Shown here one piece after another: positions 36,154 to 47,012 of a DNA stretch of 64,000 bases. The translations under genes and the position numbers were made by a program. Every line of letters begins with the position of its first letter. The stretch's first letter is position 1. This stretch comes from Drosophila persimilis. Taxonomy: Eukaryota > Arthropoda > Insecta > Diptera > Drosophilidae. The notes beneath the pieces are model-generated. The model saw only the letters and a list, made by a program, of their open reading frames with translations. It had not been told where the DNA came from and made no database searches. The stretch lies in contig NW_020825288.1 of the NCBI RefSeq assembly GCF_003286085.1, forward strand, positions 8,928,001 through 8,992,000. Reading direction: 5' to 3'.

Positions 36154-37876
36154 CCACCAGCAACATTTCGCAAAGCCCCGCCAAGGAGGGGGAACAAGAG
36201 GGGTAAAAACACTATATGAAATAAAATAAGCTAAAGCTTCGACGGTGAACCGAAGTCTGGAAGTCGGGCGATCGGCGATCAGCTGCGACAACGAAACCGA
36301 AGCGAGTGCCTCGGACTTGGAGTCGCTTCAAGTCGGGGCACGAGAACCGACTTGGACCTGCCATGGAATGCAGCATAGAAATCGAAAGCCGTCAGCCAGC
36401 TGGGCGTATGAGTACCCACATACCCACTCACACACTCAATGTACACACCCGTAGTATGGCTATATAGTATATGGTCGGGAGTCAGGCGAGAAGCAATTTC
36501 CAATCAGGTTATTAACGTCGTCATACAGAATTCTTGGCTCGAGCAGAATTTATGCTCCCACCGCTCACGCATACGCAATGAGAACAGAGTAGAGCAGAGC
36601 AGAGCACAGCGCTGAATGCCAATTCTGTCAAGACGTCGACATTCAGTGCACGGAAGTGCTGCACTTGTAAGGTATTTCAATTATGTAAAGCACTTCTCCC
36701 CTTAGCCAGCCGTTAATCGATTACAATCACCAGGCAGACTAGAGACCAGCAAACAGCTTACAGCCAGCCGGCCACCCAATTACTAAACGTAATTCCATCA
36801 GCCACCACCGCCAGTATGTACATAAATTGTGTGTTGCTTTCGGCCATTTCTCTTGAGCTGTCAAAAAAAAAGTGCAAACAAAATTTGGCTTGTAGTCCAC
36901 TGACCTAGTCAATGCCTGTGTCTCTGGCAACTGGAAACTGGTTGCCAGCAGTGGGCCAAAAGAAATGAGAAAAAATAAGATGATTTTTGTCTTCTTTTTA
37001 TGTCTGGTATAATACTCGTGAATTCTAGAAGAGTCAGTTACCTCAGAAGCAAGCTTGCCATAGGCAAAAGCATGACCACTTACCAATACCAAAGATCCAC
37101 AATTGCAACTGCTCAAAAGATTACTTGCCTGATCATAAGACAAGCCAGCAGTTTGATCAGTAATAGCTAGAACCAATGTTTGGGGAGAGTTCATTAGCCT
37201 TAAAAACCGCAGCCTTGGTCACAGCCTAATGCTGATAAGCTTTACTTTAAGCCAGCTTATTTACTTGATTCAACCAATCATCACTTGCAGCAAAGGGTCT
37301 CGAGGCAATTTATACCCATCTACGACTACTACTACCCCTAAGTAGATCTATAAAATCACACAGATACTCACTTTACTAATCAACCAGTTGTTGTCATCTA
37401 TTAATGGTCTCGTAAAACCAGTTGAGCTCTAGCGAAAGTGAGATAATCGCAGGTTAGAATGGAATAGAGATATATCTATATATAATCGTATGTGCACAGA
37501 AGCAGGTCTCTAGAGAATCTTGCCAATTACAATCAAGGTAGTAGAGTGGAGTCAAAGGCCTAAGGGTCACATCAAGGTGAGTGCAATTTTCGGTTAGAGG
37601 GTAGCAGATCAGATGTCAAGCCACAACTCATTTGGACACCCTGTACGACCACATCAAGTCTAATGTTGAAAAACTTGTTTACTTACTAATTGTACCGAAA
37701 AAAGAGAATAAAGATGTTTTCTAAAATATATATGAAACATCGAAACAATGAAATGGATACAAAAGATCTAGATTTTGGCATTTCATTTTGAATAAAACAC
37801 AAAGACTCCAGACCGAAATCGCATTTCGTTCGGTGCCTTGAAGTCGTGCAAACTGTTTTAGCTTAAAGGTCTAAAG
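36154..37876. other. intergenic, no supported gene
   Basis: Contains the upstream region of Cpr97Eb and of the first takeout-like gene. A 151-codon minus-strand ORF (36739-37194) has a genuine ATG but no signal peptide, domain or splice context and is treated as chance. No other structure is seen. Confidence 0.5.
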
Positions 37877-38829
37877 ATGCTGGAGAAAATCGCAAAGTTT
37901 CTGATCATTTTGGTTGTACTTACTGCCACTGCAAATGGCTCAAAATATCTAGCCCAGAAACGTAAGAAACACTCGCAGATTCTACGTAAAATCAGTCTCC
38001 AAATAACCAATTAATTGCAGCTGATTTCCTTACACCGTGCGTTGTGGGCGATCCAAGCCTCAATAGTTGCCTGGCTCAGAACTTGCAGGCGCTTTTCCAT
38101 CAGTGGAAGGACGGCATACCTGGCTACAATGCGTTAGGATCCTTGGATCCTCTGCATATCAAGAGAGTGAAGTTCTCGCAAGATGCTAGCCAGGCCATAG
38201 CCATCAATGCTGATCTGCAGAACGTATATGTGACTGGAGCTGGCCAAGCAGTGATCAAAGAGGCCAGGTAGGATCTACTCCTGTTTATCTACTGGTGAAA
38301 TGTTAATCCAAGCAAACGTATACTCTTTAGTTTTGACCCCAAACATTACGTGATGAAGGCTTTGGTCTTTGTTCCGAAGCTCCGTTTCCAGTTCGACTAC
38401 AAACTCAAAGGCCATGTAGTTGCCCTGAACCTCAATGGCCGTGGCAGCGGCTACTTTGAAGCTGGTAAGACTAGTTAGCCAACTGTAAGACCATCTTTAA
38501 GCTTATTCCAATCCGCAGAGAAAGCCTTGTTGTATCTGGAAATGGCGGGCAGGCCACGCGTCACACCCGAGGGGGGTTTCGCGGATGTGGACAGTCTGAA
38601 AATCTCCTTCCGTGATATCAAGCAATTCCACATCCAGCTGCAAAATCTGTTCGGGGGCAACAAGCCCCTGGAGGACAGTGCCCACACGCTTTTCAACGAG
38701 AACTGGCGCGAGTTCTACGAGGTGCTACGTCCTGCTGCCGAGCAAACTGTCGGAGGCGTACTCCTCGATCGCATGAAAAAGACGTTCGCCTATGTTCCAG
38801 CCAGCTACTTCATCAAAGACTTCCACTGA
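37877..38829 (+). CDS. takeout/JHBP-family secreted protein, copy A
   Basis: Member of the insect takeout/juvenile-hormone-binding superfamily (single TULIP-fold domain for small hydrophobic ligands in haemolymph or other fluids). Four exons: 37877-37961, 38021-38267, 38331-38464 and 38519-38829; phases 1, 2, 1; 258 residues. A signal peptide (KFLIILVVLTATANG) is followed by the conserved N-terminal cysteine pair (TPCVVGDPSLNSCL). The family C-terminal motif appears as FNENWREFYEVLRP. The exon pattern matches copies B and C, so the three are tandem paralogues. Ligand and tissue are unknown. Confidence 0.9.
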
Positions 38830-39239
38830 GGGAATACTACGCTAGAATTAATGTAACATTATAATAATACGAGTACCTACACAATAATATAATTCTCACT
38901 TTTAATAATATTGTAACCGGCGGTTAGGACAGGAAATAGATGAAATTAAACACACAACCAGATGCATTTAGCCCCGGCTTCGTGCTCAAACTAAATGGCT
39001 GTAAGCTGCTACCAAATGAGTTTGTGTGTCGCCCAGTTGAGAGCTGTCGCAGCTCGAAACTTGGATCTCGGATCTCGGATCTATGATCTTGAATGCTCGC
39101 TGAATGAGAATAAAACTGAAGCCCAGAGCTTGCCGCCAGCTAGTCGGTTGCATGTCGTGACACCGATTAATGTAACTCTGAGCCGCTGTCTCAGTCGCAA
39201 ATAAAGATATTAGATACAGAAGTGCAAAGATACAGTAGC

Positions 39240-40292
39240 ATGAGCAGCAGCACGCGCCATGGCCGTAGGTCTTTTGGGCTTTGTAGTGGATTAATTGCCA
39301 TCTTGTGCCTAAACGAGATCGCCTTGGATGTGATGGTGGCAGCCGTCGCCTACTACACGGAGAAGCGTAAGTCCCGTCATTCAAATTGCTCATCCCTACT
39401 TGGACTCTATCGAATCCACAGCATCTTGGCTGCCCTCGTGCCGAATTTACGAGCCTGGCTTCACCAAGTGCTCGACGAACAGCGTGCAGAAACTTCTGGA
39501 CCAAATGAACAGCGGGATTCCGGAGGTAGTCGAGAGCTTTGGTCCCTTCGATCCCATGCGGGTAAGAGACATAGTCTTCAAGCAGGATAACAATGAGGTG
39601 GCCACCATAAGAGCCAATCTCACAGAGCTTGTGGTGAAGGGGTTCGCCAAAACCAAGGTCAAGGAGAGCCGGTAAGTGGATGGACCAAGTCAAAAGAACA
39701 CTCCATCAATAGTGATTCATTTAGTGTCAGCAAGAAGGACTTTAGCTGGCAGACCAAGATCTATCTGCCCAAAATGCGATTGGATGGCAAGTACCAAATG
39801 GCCGGAAGGATTCTGCTCATACCACTGAGTGGTTCTGGCAATATATTCATAGAGATCGGTAAGTGTTCTCACTTTAAAACTAAGCCCGGAACTCAGAACA
39901 TCATTTCCACAGAGGATCTGGACATACTGCTGCTAACTAAGACACAGCTGTATGAGAAGGGCGGCTTCACCTTCGACAATGTGACGTCCGTGCGTGTCCA
40001 GCTAAAGCTCTCCCGAGTGCACACCGAACTGGACAACCTGTTCAACGGCCGCAGCCCGGAGGTGGAGCGCAGCACCAATCAGTTCTTCAACGACAACTGG
40101 CGGGACTTTTACGAGGCCCTCAAACCGCTGATCGTCGAAACGGTCGAAAACATTCTCTTCGATGTGATGTCCAAGGTGTTCCATCTGATCCCAGCTAACT
40201 TCTTTGTGGAAGACATACCCACCCCTCAGGAGTTGTATGGGTCCAAGCTTGCGGCTGGTAGTGATAGTGGATCCAATTCCATGCCAAATTGA
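39240..40292 (+). CDS. takeout/JHBP-family secreted protein, copy B
   Basis: Exons 39240-39366, 39422-39671, 39725-39858 and 39913-40292; 296 residues; same intron phases as copy A. The N-terminus has a hydrophobic segment after about 12 residues (GLIAILCLNEIALDVMVAAV) that serves as signal peptide, then WLPSCRIYEPGFTKCST with the cysteine pair. The C-terminus carries NLFNGRSPEVERSTNQFFND, NWRDFYEALKP and IPANFFVEDIP. It is closer to copy C than to A (both share the RIYEPxFT and IPANFFVEDIP blocks). An Inr-like TCAGTC at 39191-39196 precedes the ATG. AATAAA lies at 40377-40382. Confidence 0.9.
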
Positions 40293-40634
40293 TAACTGAT
40301 CGATCCATCTAGTGTATTCGAGAGTATATTCCAGTTTTGAGCTAAGAATTTTGCTGAAAGGCAGTGAAATATTGGCAATAAATGTGTACTATTTTTATGA
40401 TGACACTCCGTATAGCAGATCTATTCAATCAATAGCAATCAGGTCGGTTTTGCCCAACAAACAATTTGCAATTCGAATGAGCTAAACATCTAATCATGTC
40501 ATTCATACTATAAACTTTATTTAATATTGAGAGAATTGTGTGATCTTAAAATTAAAGATTAAGCTCGAATGACATCTACCTTATTTGCAGAAAAGTACAC
40601 TCCAAATTGTTTTTCTGAAAAAAAAAAATATATA

Positions 40635-43600
40635 TTAAGAAAAAGTCAGATATTGTTCGGGTTTCTCACCGTTCTTGTCCACTCGATAGCTACGCTTCTT
40701 GTAGATATAACACATCAGAAACGCAATGACAATGGACAAAACCACCGCAACGATCCCGATCGCAATGAACAGCCATTTCAATCGGTTTTTGCCGCTCATC
40801 TGGCCATAGGATTGCTCCCCCGTGCCCGATCCGTCTGGATGCTGGCACAGGTAACCGGCAGCCGGCTCGGCACCATCGAAGCAAGCACACATTCCGGGAA
40901 ACAGGCAGTACCCGTTGATGCACTCCGTCTCGCAAATTGGGAGGCACAGAAGCCGTCCATCGTCCCCTTCGTCTCTGTGAAGCTTGTAGTTTGGCTCGCA
41001 AGTACACTGCTCCTCAACGCACGTCCCGTTCCAGCAGAACTTCTCGCACCAAAATAACAGATCGGGTATCGAGGAGGAAAGCTCTGAATCCGTGGATTCG
41101 TCGTACCAGATAGCAGTCGAGGTGGCAGATCCAAGATGACCTGTGCTTCGGCCGCCAGGGAGATCATTCTTCTCAGGGACACACATCCCTGACGAGAACT
41201 CATAGACAGAACCATTCTCGCAATTACAAACATTGGGTGCGATGCAGGAGCCATTAACACATCCATTTGGGCAATAGGACTGGCAGGTGCCTTCTCTGAT
41301 CCTGATGTATCCTTCGATACACGAGCACAGCCCAGGCGCCACGCAGAATCCGTTCTCACATCCGTCCTCGCAGATGGGAACACATCTGTTCTCACTCTCC
41401 TTTGCGTATCCTTCGTTGCAGGAACACCTTCCGGGAGACTCGCAGAATCCGTTCTCACATCCGTCCTCACAAATGGGAGCACATCTGTTCGCACTCTCCA
41501 TTGCGTATCCTTCGTTGCAGGAACACTTTCCGGGAGACTCGCAGAATCCGTTCTGACACCCGCCTTCGCAAATGGGAGCACATCTGTTCTCACTTTCTTT
41601 TGCGTATCCTTCGATGCAGGAACACCTTCCGGGAGACTCGCAGAATCCGTTCTCACATCCGTCCTCACAAATGGGAGCACATCTGTTCGCACTCTCCATT
41701 GCGTATCCTTCGTTGCAGGAACACTTTCCGGGAGACTCGCAGAATCCGTTCTGACACCCGCCTTCGCAAATGGGAGCACATCTGTTCTCACTTTCTTTTG
41801 CGTATCCTTCGATGCAGGAACACCTTCCGGGAGACTCGCAGAATCCGTTCTCACATCCGTCCTCACAAATGGGAGCACATCTGTTCTCACTCTCCATTGC
41901 GTATCCTTCGTTGCAGGAACACTTTCCGGGAGACTCGCAGAATCCGTTCTCACATCCGTCCTCACAAATGGGAGCACATCTGTTCTCACTCTCCATTGCG
42001 TATCCTTCGTTGCAAGAACATCTTCCGGGAGACTCGCAGAATCCGTTCTCACATCCGCCCTCGCAGATGGGAGCACATCTGTTCTCACTCTCCATTGCGT
42101 ATCCTTCGTTGCAGGAACACTTTCCGGGAGACTCGCAGAATCCATTCTCACATCCGGCCTCACAAATGGGAGCACATCTGTTCTCACTCTCCATTGCGTA
42201 TCCTTCGTTGCAGGAACAATTTCCGGGAGACTCGCAGAATCCGTTCTCACATCCGCCCTCACAAATGGGAGCACATCTGTTCTCACTCTCCTTTGCGTAT
42301 CCTTCGTTGCAGGAACACTTTCCGGGAGACTCGCAGAATCCGTTCTCACATCCATCCTCACAAATAGGAGCACATCTGTTCTCACTCTCCTTTGTGTATC
42401 CTTCGTTGCAGGAACACTTTCCGGGAGACTCGCAGAATCCGTTTTTACATCCGCCCTCACAAATGGGGGCACATCTGTTCTCACTCTCCTTTGCGTATCC
42501 TTCGTTGCAAGAACATCTTCCGGGAGACTCGCAGAATCCGTTCTCACATCCGCCCTCGCAGATGGGAGCACATCTGTTCTCACTCTCCATTGCGTATCCT
42601 TCGTTGCAGGAACACTTTCCGGGAGACTCGCAGAATCCATTCTCACATCCGCCCTCACAAATAGGAGCACATCTGTTCTCACTCTCCATTGCGTATCCTT
42701 CGTTGCAGGAACAATTTCCGGGAGACTCGCAGAATCCGTTCTCACATCCGCCCTCACAAATGGGAGCACATCTGTTCTCACTCTCCTCTCCGTATCCTTC
42801 GTTGCAGGAACACTTTCCGGGAGACTCGCAGAATCCGTTCTCACATCCATCCTCACAAATAGGAGCACATCTGTTCTCACTCTCCTTTGCGTATCCTTCA
42901 TTGCAAGAACATCTTCCTGGAGACTCGCAGAATCCGTTCTCACATCCGCCCTCGCAGATGGGAACACATCTGTTCTCACTCTCCTTTGCGTATCCTTCGT
43001 TGCAAGAACATCTTCCGGGAGACTCGCAGAATCCGTTCTCACATCCGCCCTCGCAGATGGGAGCACATCTGTTCTCACTCTCCATTGCGTATCCTTCGTT
43101 GCAGGAACACTTTCCGGGAGACTCGCAGAATCCATTCTCACATCCGGCCTCACAAATGGGAGCACATCTGTTCTCACTCTCCATTGCGTATCCTTCGTTG
43201 CAGGAACAATTTCCGGGAGACTCGCAGAATCCGTTCTCACATCCGCCCTCACAAATGGGAGCACATCTGTTCTCACTCTCCTCTCCGTATCCTTCGTTGC
43301 AGGAACACTTTCCGGGAGACTCGCAGAATCCGTTCTCACATCCATCCTCACAAATAGGAGCACATCTGTTCTCACTCTCCTTTGTGTATCCTTCGTTGCA
43401 GGAACACTTTCCGGGAGACTCGCAGAATCCGTTTTTACATCCGCCCTCACAAATGGGGGCACATCTGTTCTCACTCTCCTTTGCGTATCCTTCGTTGCAA
43501 GAACATCTTCCGGGAGACTCGCAGAATCCGTTCTCACATCCGCCCTCGCAGATGGGAGCACATCTGTTCTCACTCTCCATTGCGTATCCTTCGTTGCAGG

Positions 43601-45353
43601 AACACTTTCCGGGAGACTCGCAGAATCCATTCTCACATCCGCCCTCACAAATAGGAGCACATCTGTTCTCACTCTCCATTGCGTATCCTTCGTTGCAGGA
43701 ACAATTTCCGGGAGACTCGCAGAATCCGTTCTCACATCCGCCCTCACAAATGGGAGCACATCTGTTCTCACTCTCCTCTCCGTATCCTTCGTTGCAGGAA
43801 CACTTTCCGGGAGACTCGCAGAATCCGTTCTCACATCCATCCTCACAAATAGGAGCACATCTGTTCTCACTCTCCTTTGCGTATCCTTCATTGCAAGAAC
43901 ATCTTCCTGGAGACTCGCAGAATCCGTTCTCACATCCGCCCTCGCAGATGGGAACACATCTGTTCTCACTCTCCTTTGCGTATCCTTCGTTGCAGGAACA
44001 CCTTCCGGGAGACTCGCAGAATCCGTTCTCACATCCGCCCTCACAAATGGGAGCACATCTGTTCTCACTCTCCATTGCGTATCCTTCGTTGCAGGAACAC
44101 TTTCCGGGAGACTCGCAGAATCCGTTCTCACATCCGTCCTCACAAATGGGAGCACATCTGCTCTCACTCTCCTTCCCGTATCCTTTGTTGCAGGAACACC
44201 TTCCGGGAGATTCGCAGAATCCGTTCTCACACCCGCCTTCGCAGATGGGAACACATCTGTTCTCACTCTCGTTTGCGTATCCTTCGTTGCAGGTACACTT
44301 TCCGGGAGACTCGCAAAAGCCATTTTCACATCCCCCCTCACAAACTGGCGCACAGATGTTGCCCTGCTTCATATAGCCCTGGTTGCACGTGCAAACATCT
44401 GGCGCTTCACATAATCCGTTCAGGCACCCTCCGCTGCAGACGGGTAGGCAGATCGACTCGCTGATGGGGGAGTAACCTTTGTGGCACTCACAGACGTCCG
44501 GCGCCGTGCAGTTGCCATTCATGCAACCGTAATCGCAGATGGGCACGCAGTTCCTATCGGGTCCCTTCTGGTAGTTCCTCTTGCACTCGCATACATCGGG
44601 TGCCCGACAAACCCCGTTATCGCAGCCCATGCTGCACACTGGTCGACACATAAACGACTTAGATTCTTTGTCCAGCAAGTAGCCTTTCTTGCACTCGCAG
44701 TGATTAGGGGCCGCACAGACACCGTTGCCCGAGGCACAGTTCTGATCGCAGATGGGATGGCATGTCTGGCTGGTGGCGTCCAGCGAGTAGCCTTCGTTGC
44801 AGTTGCACTTGTTGGGCAGTACGCAGTTGCCGTTGGGACAGCCGCTGGGGCAATGAGGCAGACAGTTGCCGCTGGCGGTGTCCAGAATGTGGTCCTTGGA
44901 GCAGACGCACCGTCCGGGAGACTGGCATGTGCCCTTGCTGCAGCCACCCTTGCAGGCCGGAACACAACTGTAATGGGATGGGAAAATCCAATCTTATATT
45001 AAGTATATAATATATGGAGCTTCCTACCGATTAGAGGGGACATTGTTGAAATTTTTGTATCCACTGTTGCAGGTGCAAACATTTGGTTTGGAGCACGTGC
45101 CACTCCCACAGGGCCGCTGGCAGGTGGCCACACATCTAATCTTTGGCCCCTTTCCCAATCGTCGGTATCCCCTGCAGCAGGTTTGTATTTTCCTTTCCTA
45201 TAGAAAGACTCTTTTACTGGATGTGGAAAGAGACTCCATTGATCAGCTTACCACACGCTTTCCATTCACACTGCTGAACCGCTTCACCTCGCAGATCTGG
45301 GCCTCTAAGAATCCGATAAGTAGGGAAAATATCAAAATTTTGCCAATCAACAT
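40635..45353 (-). CDS. eater: Eater, nimrod-family phagocytic receptor of haemocytes
   Basis: Single-pass receptor that binds bacteria and mediates phagocytosis and haemocyte adhesion. Exons: 45353-45252, 45197-45028 and 44967-40635, in phase, 1534 residues. Exon 1 encodes the signal peptide (MLIGKILIFSLLIGFLEAQ). Exon 2 starts with the nimrod CCxGY element (TCCRGY, residues 40-45). Exon 3 contains about 41 NIM/EGF-like repeats in total: roughly seven divergent N-terminal ones (counting from exon 2), 31 of 33 residues each in near-perfect tandem (about 41300-44350), and about three divergent ones. A Ser/Thr-rich linker, a TM helix at about 1489-1513 and a 21-residue tail ending QYLTFS follow. 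The array is larger than I recall for the melanogaster protein. Minus-strand AATAAA: TTTATT at 40516-40521. An Inr-like TCAGTTG lies about 25-30 bp upstream of the ATG. Confidence 0.95.
41300..44350 (-). repeat. 99-bp tandem array of eater NIM repeats
   Basis: Thirty-one in-frame units of exactly 99 bp (the same motif recurs from about 41342 to 44312). Each encodes CxPICExGCxNGFCESPGxC followed by SCNEGYxxESENR. Units differ mainly at three variable positions, which makes higher-order periods of 5 units (495 bp) and 10 units (990 bp) visible. Confidence 0.95.
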
Positions 45354-45485
45354 GATTGCTCAAGAAATATCCAACAACTGACTCTGATCCATTTAGAAAT
45401 GTGACTAAAGAGGCCTTAGCAAAAATCACAAAACACTCATAAGTTTGCAAACGCTTCTTGGTTCCCATAAATACACATCAGCGAG

Positions 45486-45490
45486 TATAT

Positions 45491-45522
<32 letters not shown>

Positions 45523-45541
45523 ATGTATATGTATGTATATA
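45486..45541. repeat. TATG/TA microsatellite upstream of eater
   Basis: Alternating ATATGTAT units in the region immediately 5' of eater. Confidence 0.85.
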
Positions 45542-45562
45542 GAGCATCCGTTTTAATGAGAC

Positions 45563-45694
45563 TTATCACCAAGGCAGGCGAATGTCGCAATGTCTCGGCA
45601 TTATAATGGAACATTGTTCCCTCAGAAGAGGTCTACCAAGCTCATTTGGTGCGTGCAATTGGCAAGGGTGGGGAGAGGTCTTCCCGGCTTATCT
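45563..45694 (-). promoter_or_regulatory. candidate GATA sites upstream of eater
   Basis: TGATAA (minus strand, 45563-45568) and AGATAA (minus strand, 45689-45694) lie 210-340 bp upstream of the eater ATG. eater is known to be controlled in haemocytes by the GATA factor Serpent through its proximal upstream region, so these are plausible sites. Six-base motifs are common, so this remains inference. Confidence 0.4.
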
Positions 45695-46017
45695 CAGAGA
45701 GCGTGCGCTCCCCTCGCCGAGCGCCAAATAAATGCAATCTCAGGGCATAGAAAAGAGTTCTATACAATGGGAATATACAATATAACGAATTCAACATGCT
45801 CTAACCAAATTAAATGGAACAGAAAATAGAGTATAATGATGATGTATCTACAATAAACTCATAAAAAGTCAAAATCATATTTCCATAGAACGTAATAGAT
45901 ATACATAAGGCTTACGACTCACTTTGGTTTTAGATACGAATACAATATAATTTTCTCAGAGATTAAAATAATGAAGAATTTGCAAGTTAAAGTATTCCCT
46001 TTTAAATAGAGTAAAAG

Positions 46018-46440
46018 AAATCCACTCTCTCATTTGCATAAATAAATGGAAAATATATAGTCCAATGCAACTATTATTTTCATTACAAGGCCATTACATC
46101 ATCGTCGAGTGCGATAATTAAAACTGGACTCTACTGTAGTTTAGTTAAAAGATGATATTAATTTTGGCGGGAGTCACACATTGGATATCTGCAAGGGCAG
46201 AGGGGCAGACAGTTGCCGCTGGCGGTATGGGGGGGCAGCTTGAAGCAGAAGAAGATTGAGAAGCCACAAACTATTCCGCCGAAACTAGATTAACAGATTA
46301 AATCCACTCTCTCATATGTAAAAATAACATAAAATAAAAATAATCTAGTGATAATATTTACATCATAAACTGCACTCCATATATCCACTGTAGCTTAGTC
46401 CAATGATGGAAATACTTTTGGCATTAGTAACGTTGGTAAT
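46018..46440. repeat. imperfect tandem duplication, period about 281 bp
   Basis: ATCCACTCTCTCAT at about 46020 recurs at about 46301. After it both copies contain CTGTAG-TTAGT-like blocks about 20 bp before an ATG (46152 and 46403/46406) and then similar coding starts. The copies are diverged by substitutions and small indels. Confidence 0.65.
46152..46259 (+). pseudogene. short signal-peptide-like ORF, duplicate copy 1, possibly broken
   Basis: ORF of 35 codons starting MILILAGVTHWISA, which aligns with copy 2 (MEILLALVTLVIFS). After the hydrophobic start the sequence turns into AEGQTVAAGGMGG, and 46204-46226 is an exact 23-nt match to eater exon sequence at 44857-44879. It may be a relic whose 3' part was overwritten, or an independent short peptide. 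No family is recognised. Confidence 0.35.
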
Positions 46441-46585
46441 TTTCTCAACAATGAGCATCCAGATCATTGCGGACTCAGATGTCGAGGAGAGGCGAGGCTC
46501 TGGCCATTTAATGTTTTTATTATGGTCGTTAAAATGCAAGTATTTTTTACTTCTCAACCAGACTTTAGCAATTACGTTTGCCTAG
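46403..46585 (+). CDS. 60-residue putative secreted peptide, duplicate copy 2
   Basis: ATG-initiated ORF of 60 codons (46403, with a second ATG at 46406). The start is a good signal peptide (MMEILLALVTLVIFSTMSIQ), followed by acidic/basic IIADSDVEERRGSGH and a hydrophobic tail. The related beginning of copy 1 suggests selection on this N-terminus in the past. No cysteine pattern or family is evident and the 3' half may be non-coding. It lies between eater (-) and takeout copy C (+). Confidence 0.35.
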   Translation: MMEILLALVTLVIFSTMSIQIIADSDVEERRGSGHLMFLLWSLKCKYFLLLNQTLAITFA

Positions 46586-46895
46586 GTCCGAACCGAGTGA
46601 TATTGTCAGTCGACGTATTTTCCAGCTTCTAGTATGAGTTCAAGTAGATATTAAATTAGCTTACCGGTTCGTTCGGTGTTCGGTGGCAAGGTGAAGTCGC
46701 TACAGCTTCCCAACAACAACAACGACTACAACGGTTGCTGCAAGTACTCGTATAATATAAATATGGAATACGTTTAAGTAAACGTAGTAAATGAAAATGC
46801 CTCGATTCTGGTATTACCCAGGCATCACATCACACTCAATTCATCAATTGCACTCGAGTCGTCGGGAGGTGGCCAGGCCCCACAGGCACATCGGA

Positions 46896-46904
46896 TATAT
46901 ATAG
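46896..46904 (+). promoter_or_regulatory. TATA box of takeout copy C
   Basis: TATATATAG about 110 bp upstream of the ATG at 47013, with an AGATAA motif at 46908-46913. The start of transcription is expected near 46925-46935. Confidence 0.6.
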
Positions 46905-47012
46905 GCCAGATAAAAGCCAGCTCCGCTGCGAGTTATCTCTCATTCGCCAACTGCGACTAACTCGATTAGGCGGTGACTTTAACTGTGATACTGACAGTGA
47001 CAACTTTTCACA

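Noticed and set aside
36739..37194. Minus-strand ORF of 151 codons with a real ATG.
   Set aside because: No signal peptide, domain, TATA box or poly(A) signal; composition looks random; it ends in simple intergenic sequence.
41300..44350. Regular 99-bp repeats considered as a CRISPR or satellite array.
   Set aside because: Units are contiguous, in frame and coding, without unique spacers, in a eukaryotic genome.
40796..44376. Very long open frames overlapping eater in other frames (1185 codons in another minus-strand frame, 868 codons on the plus strand).
   Set aside because: They arise because a 99-bp unit without stops in several frames is repeated 31 times. The cysteine-patterned frame matches the nimrod family and has signal peptide, splice-consistent upstream exons and TM helix; the others have none.
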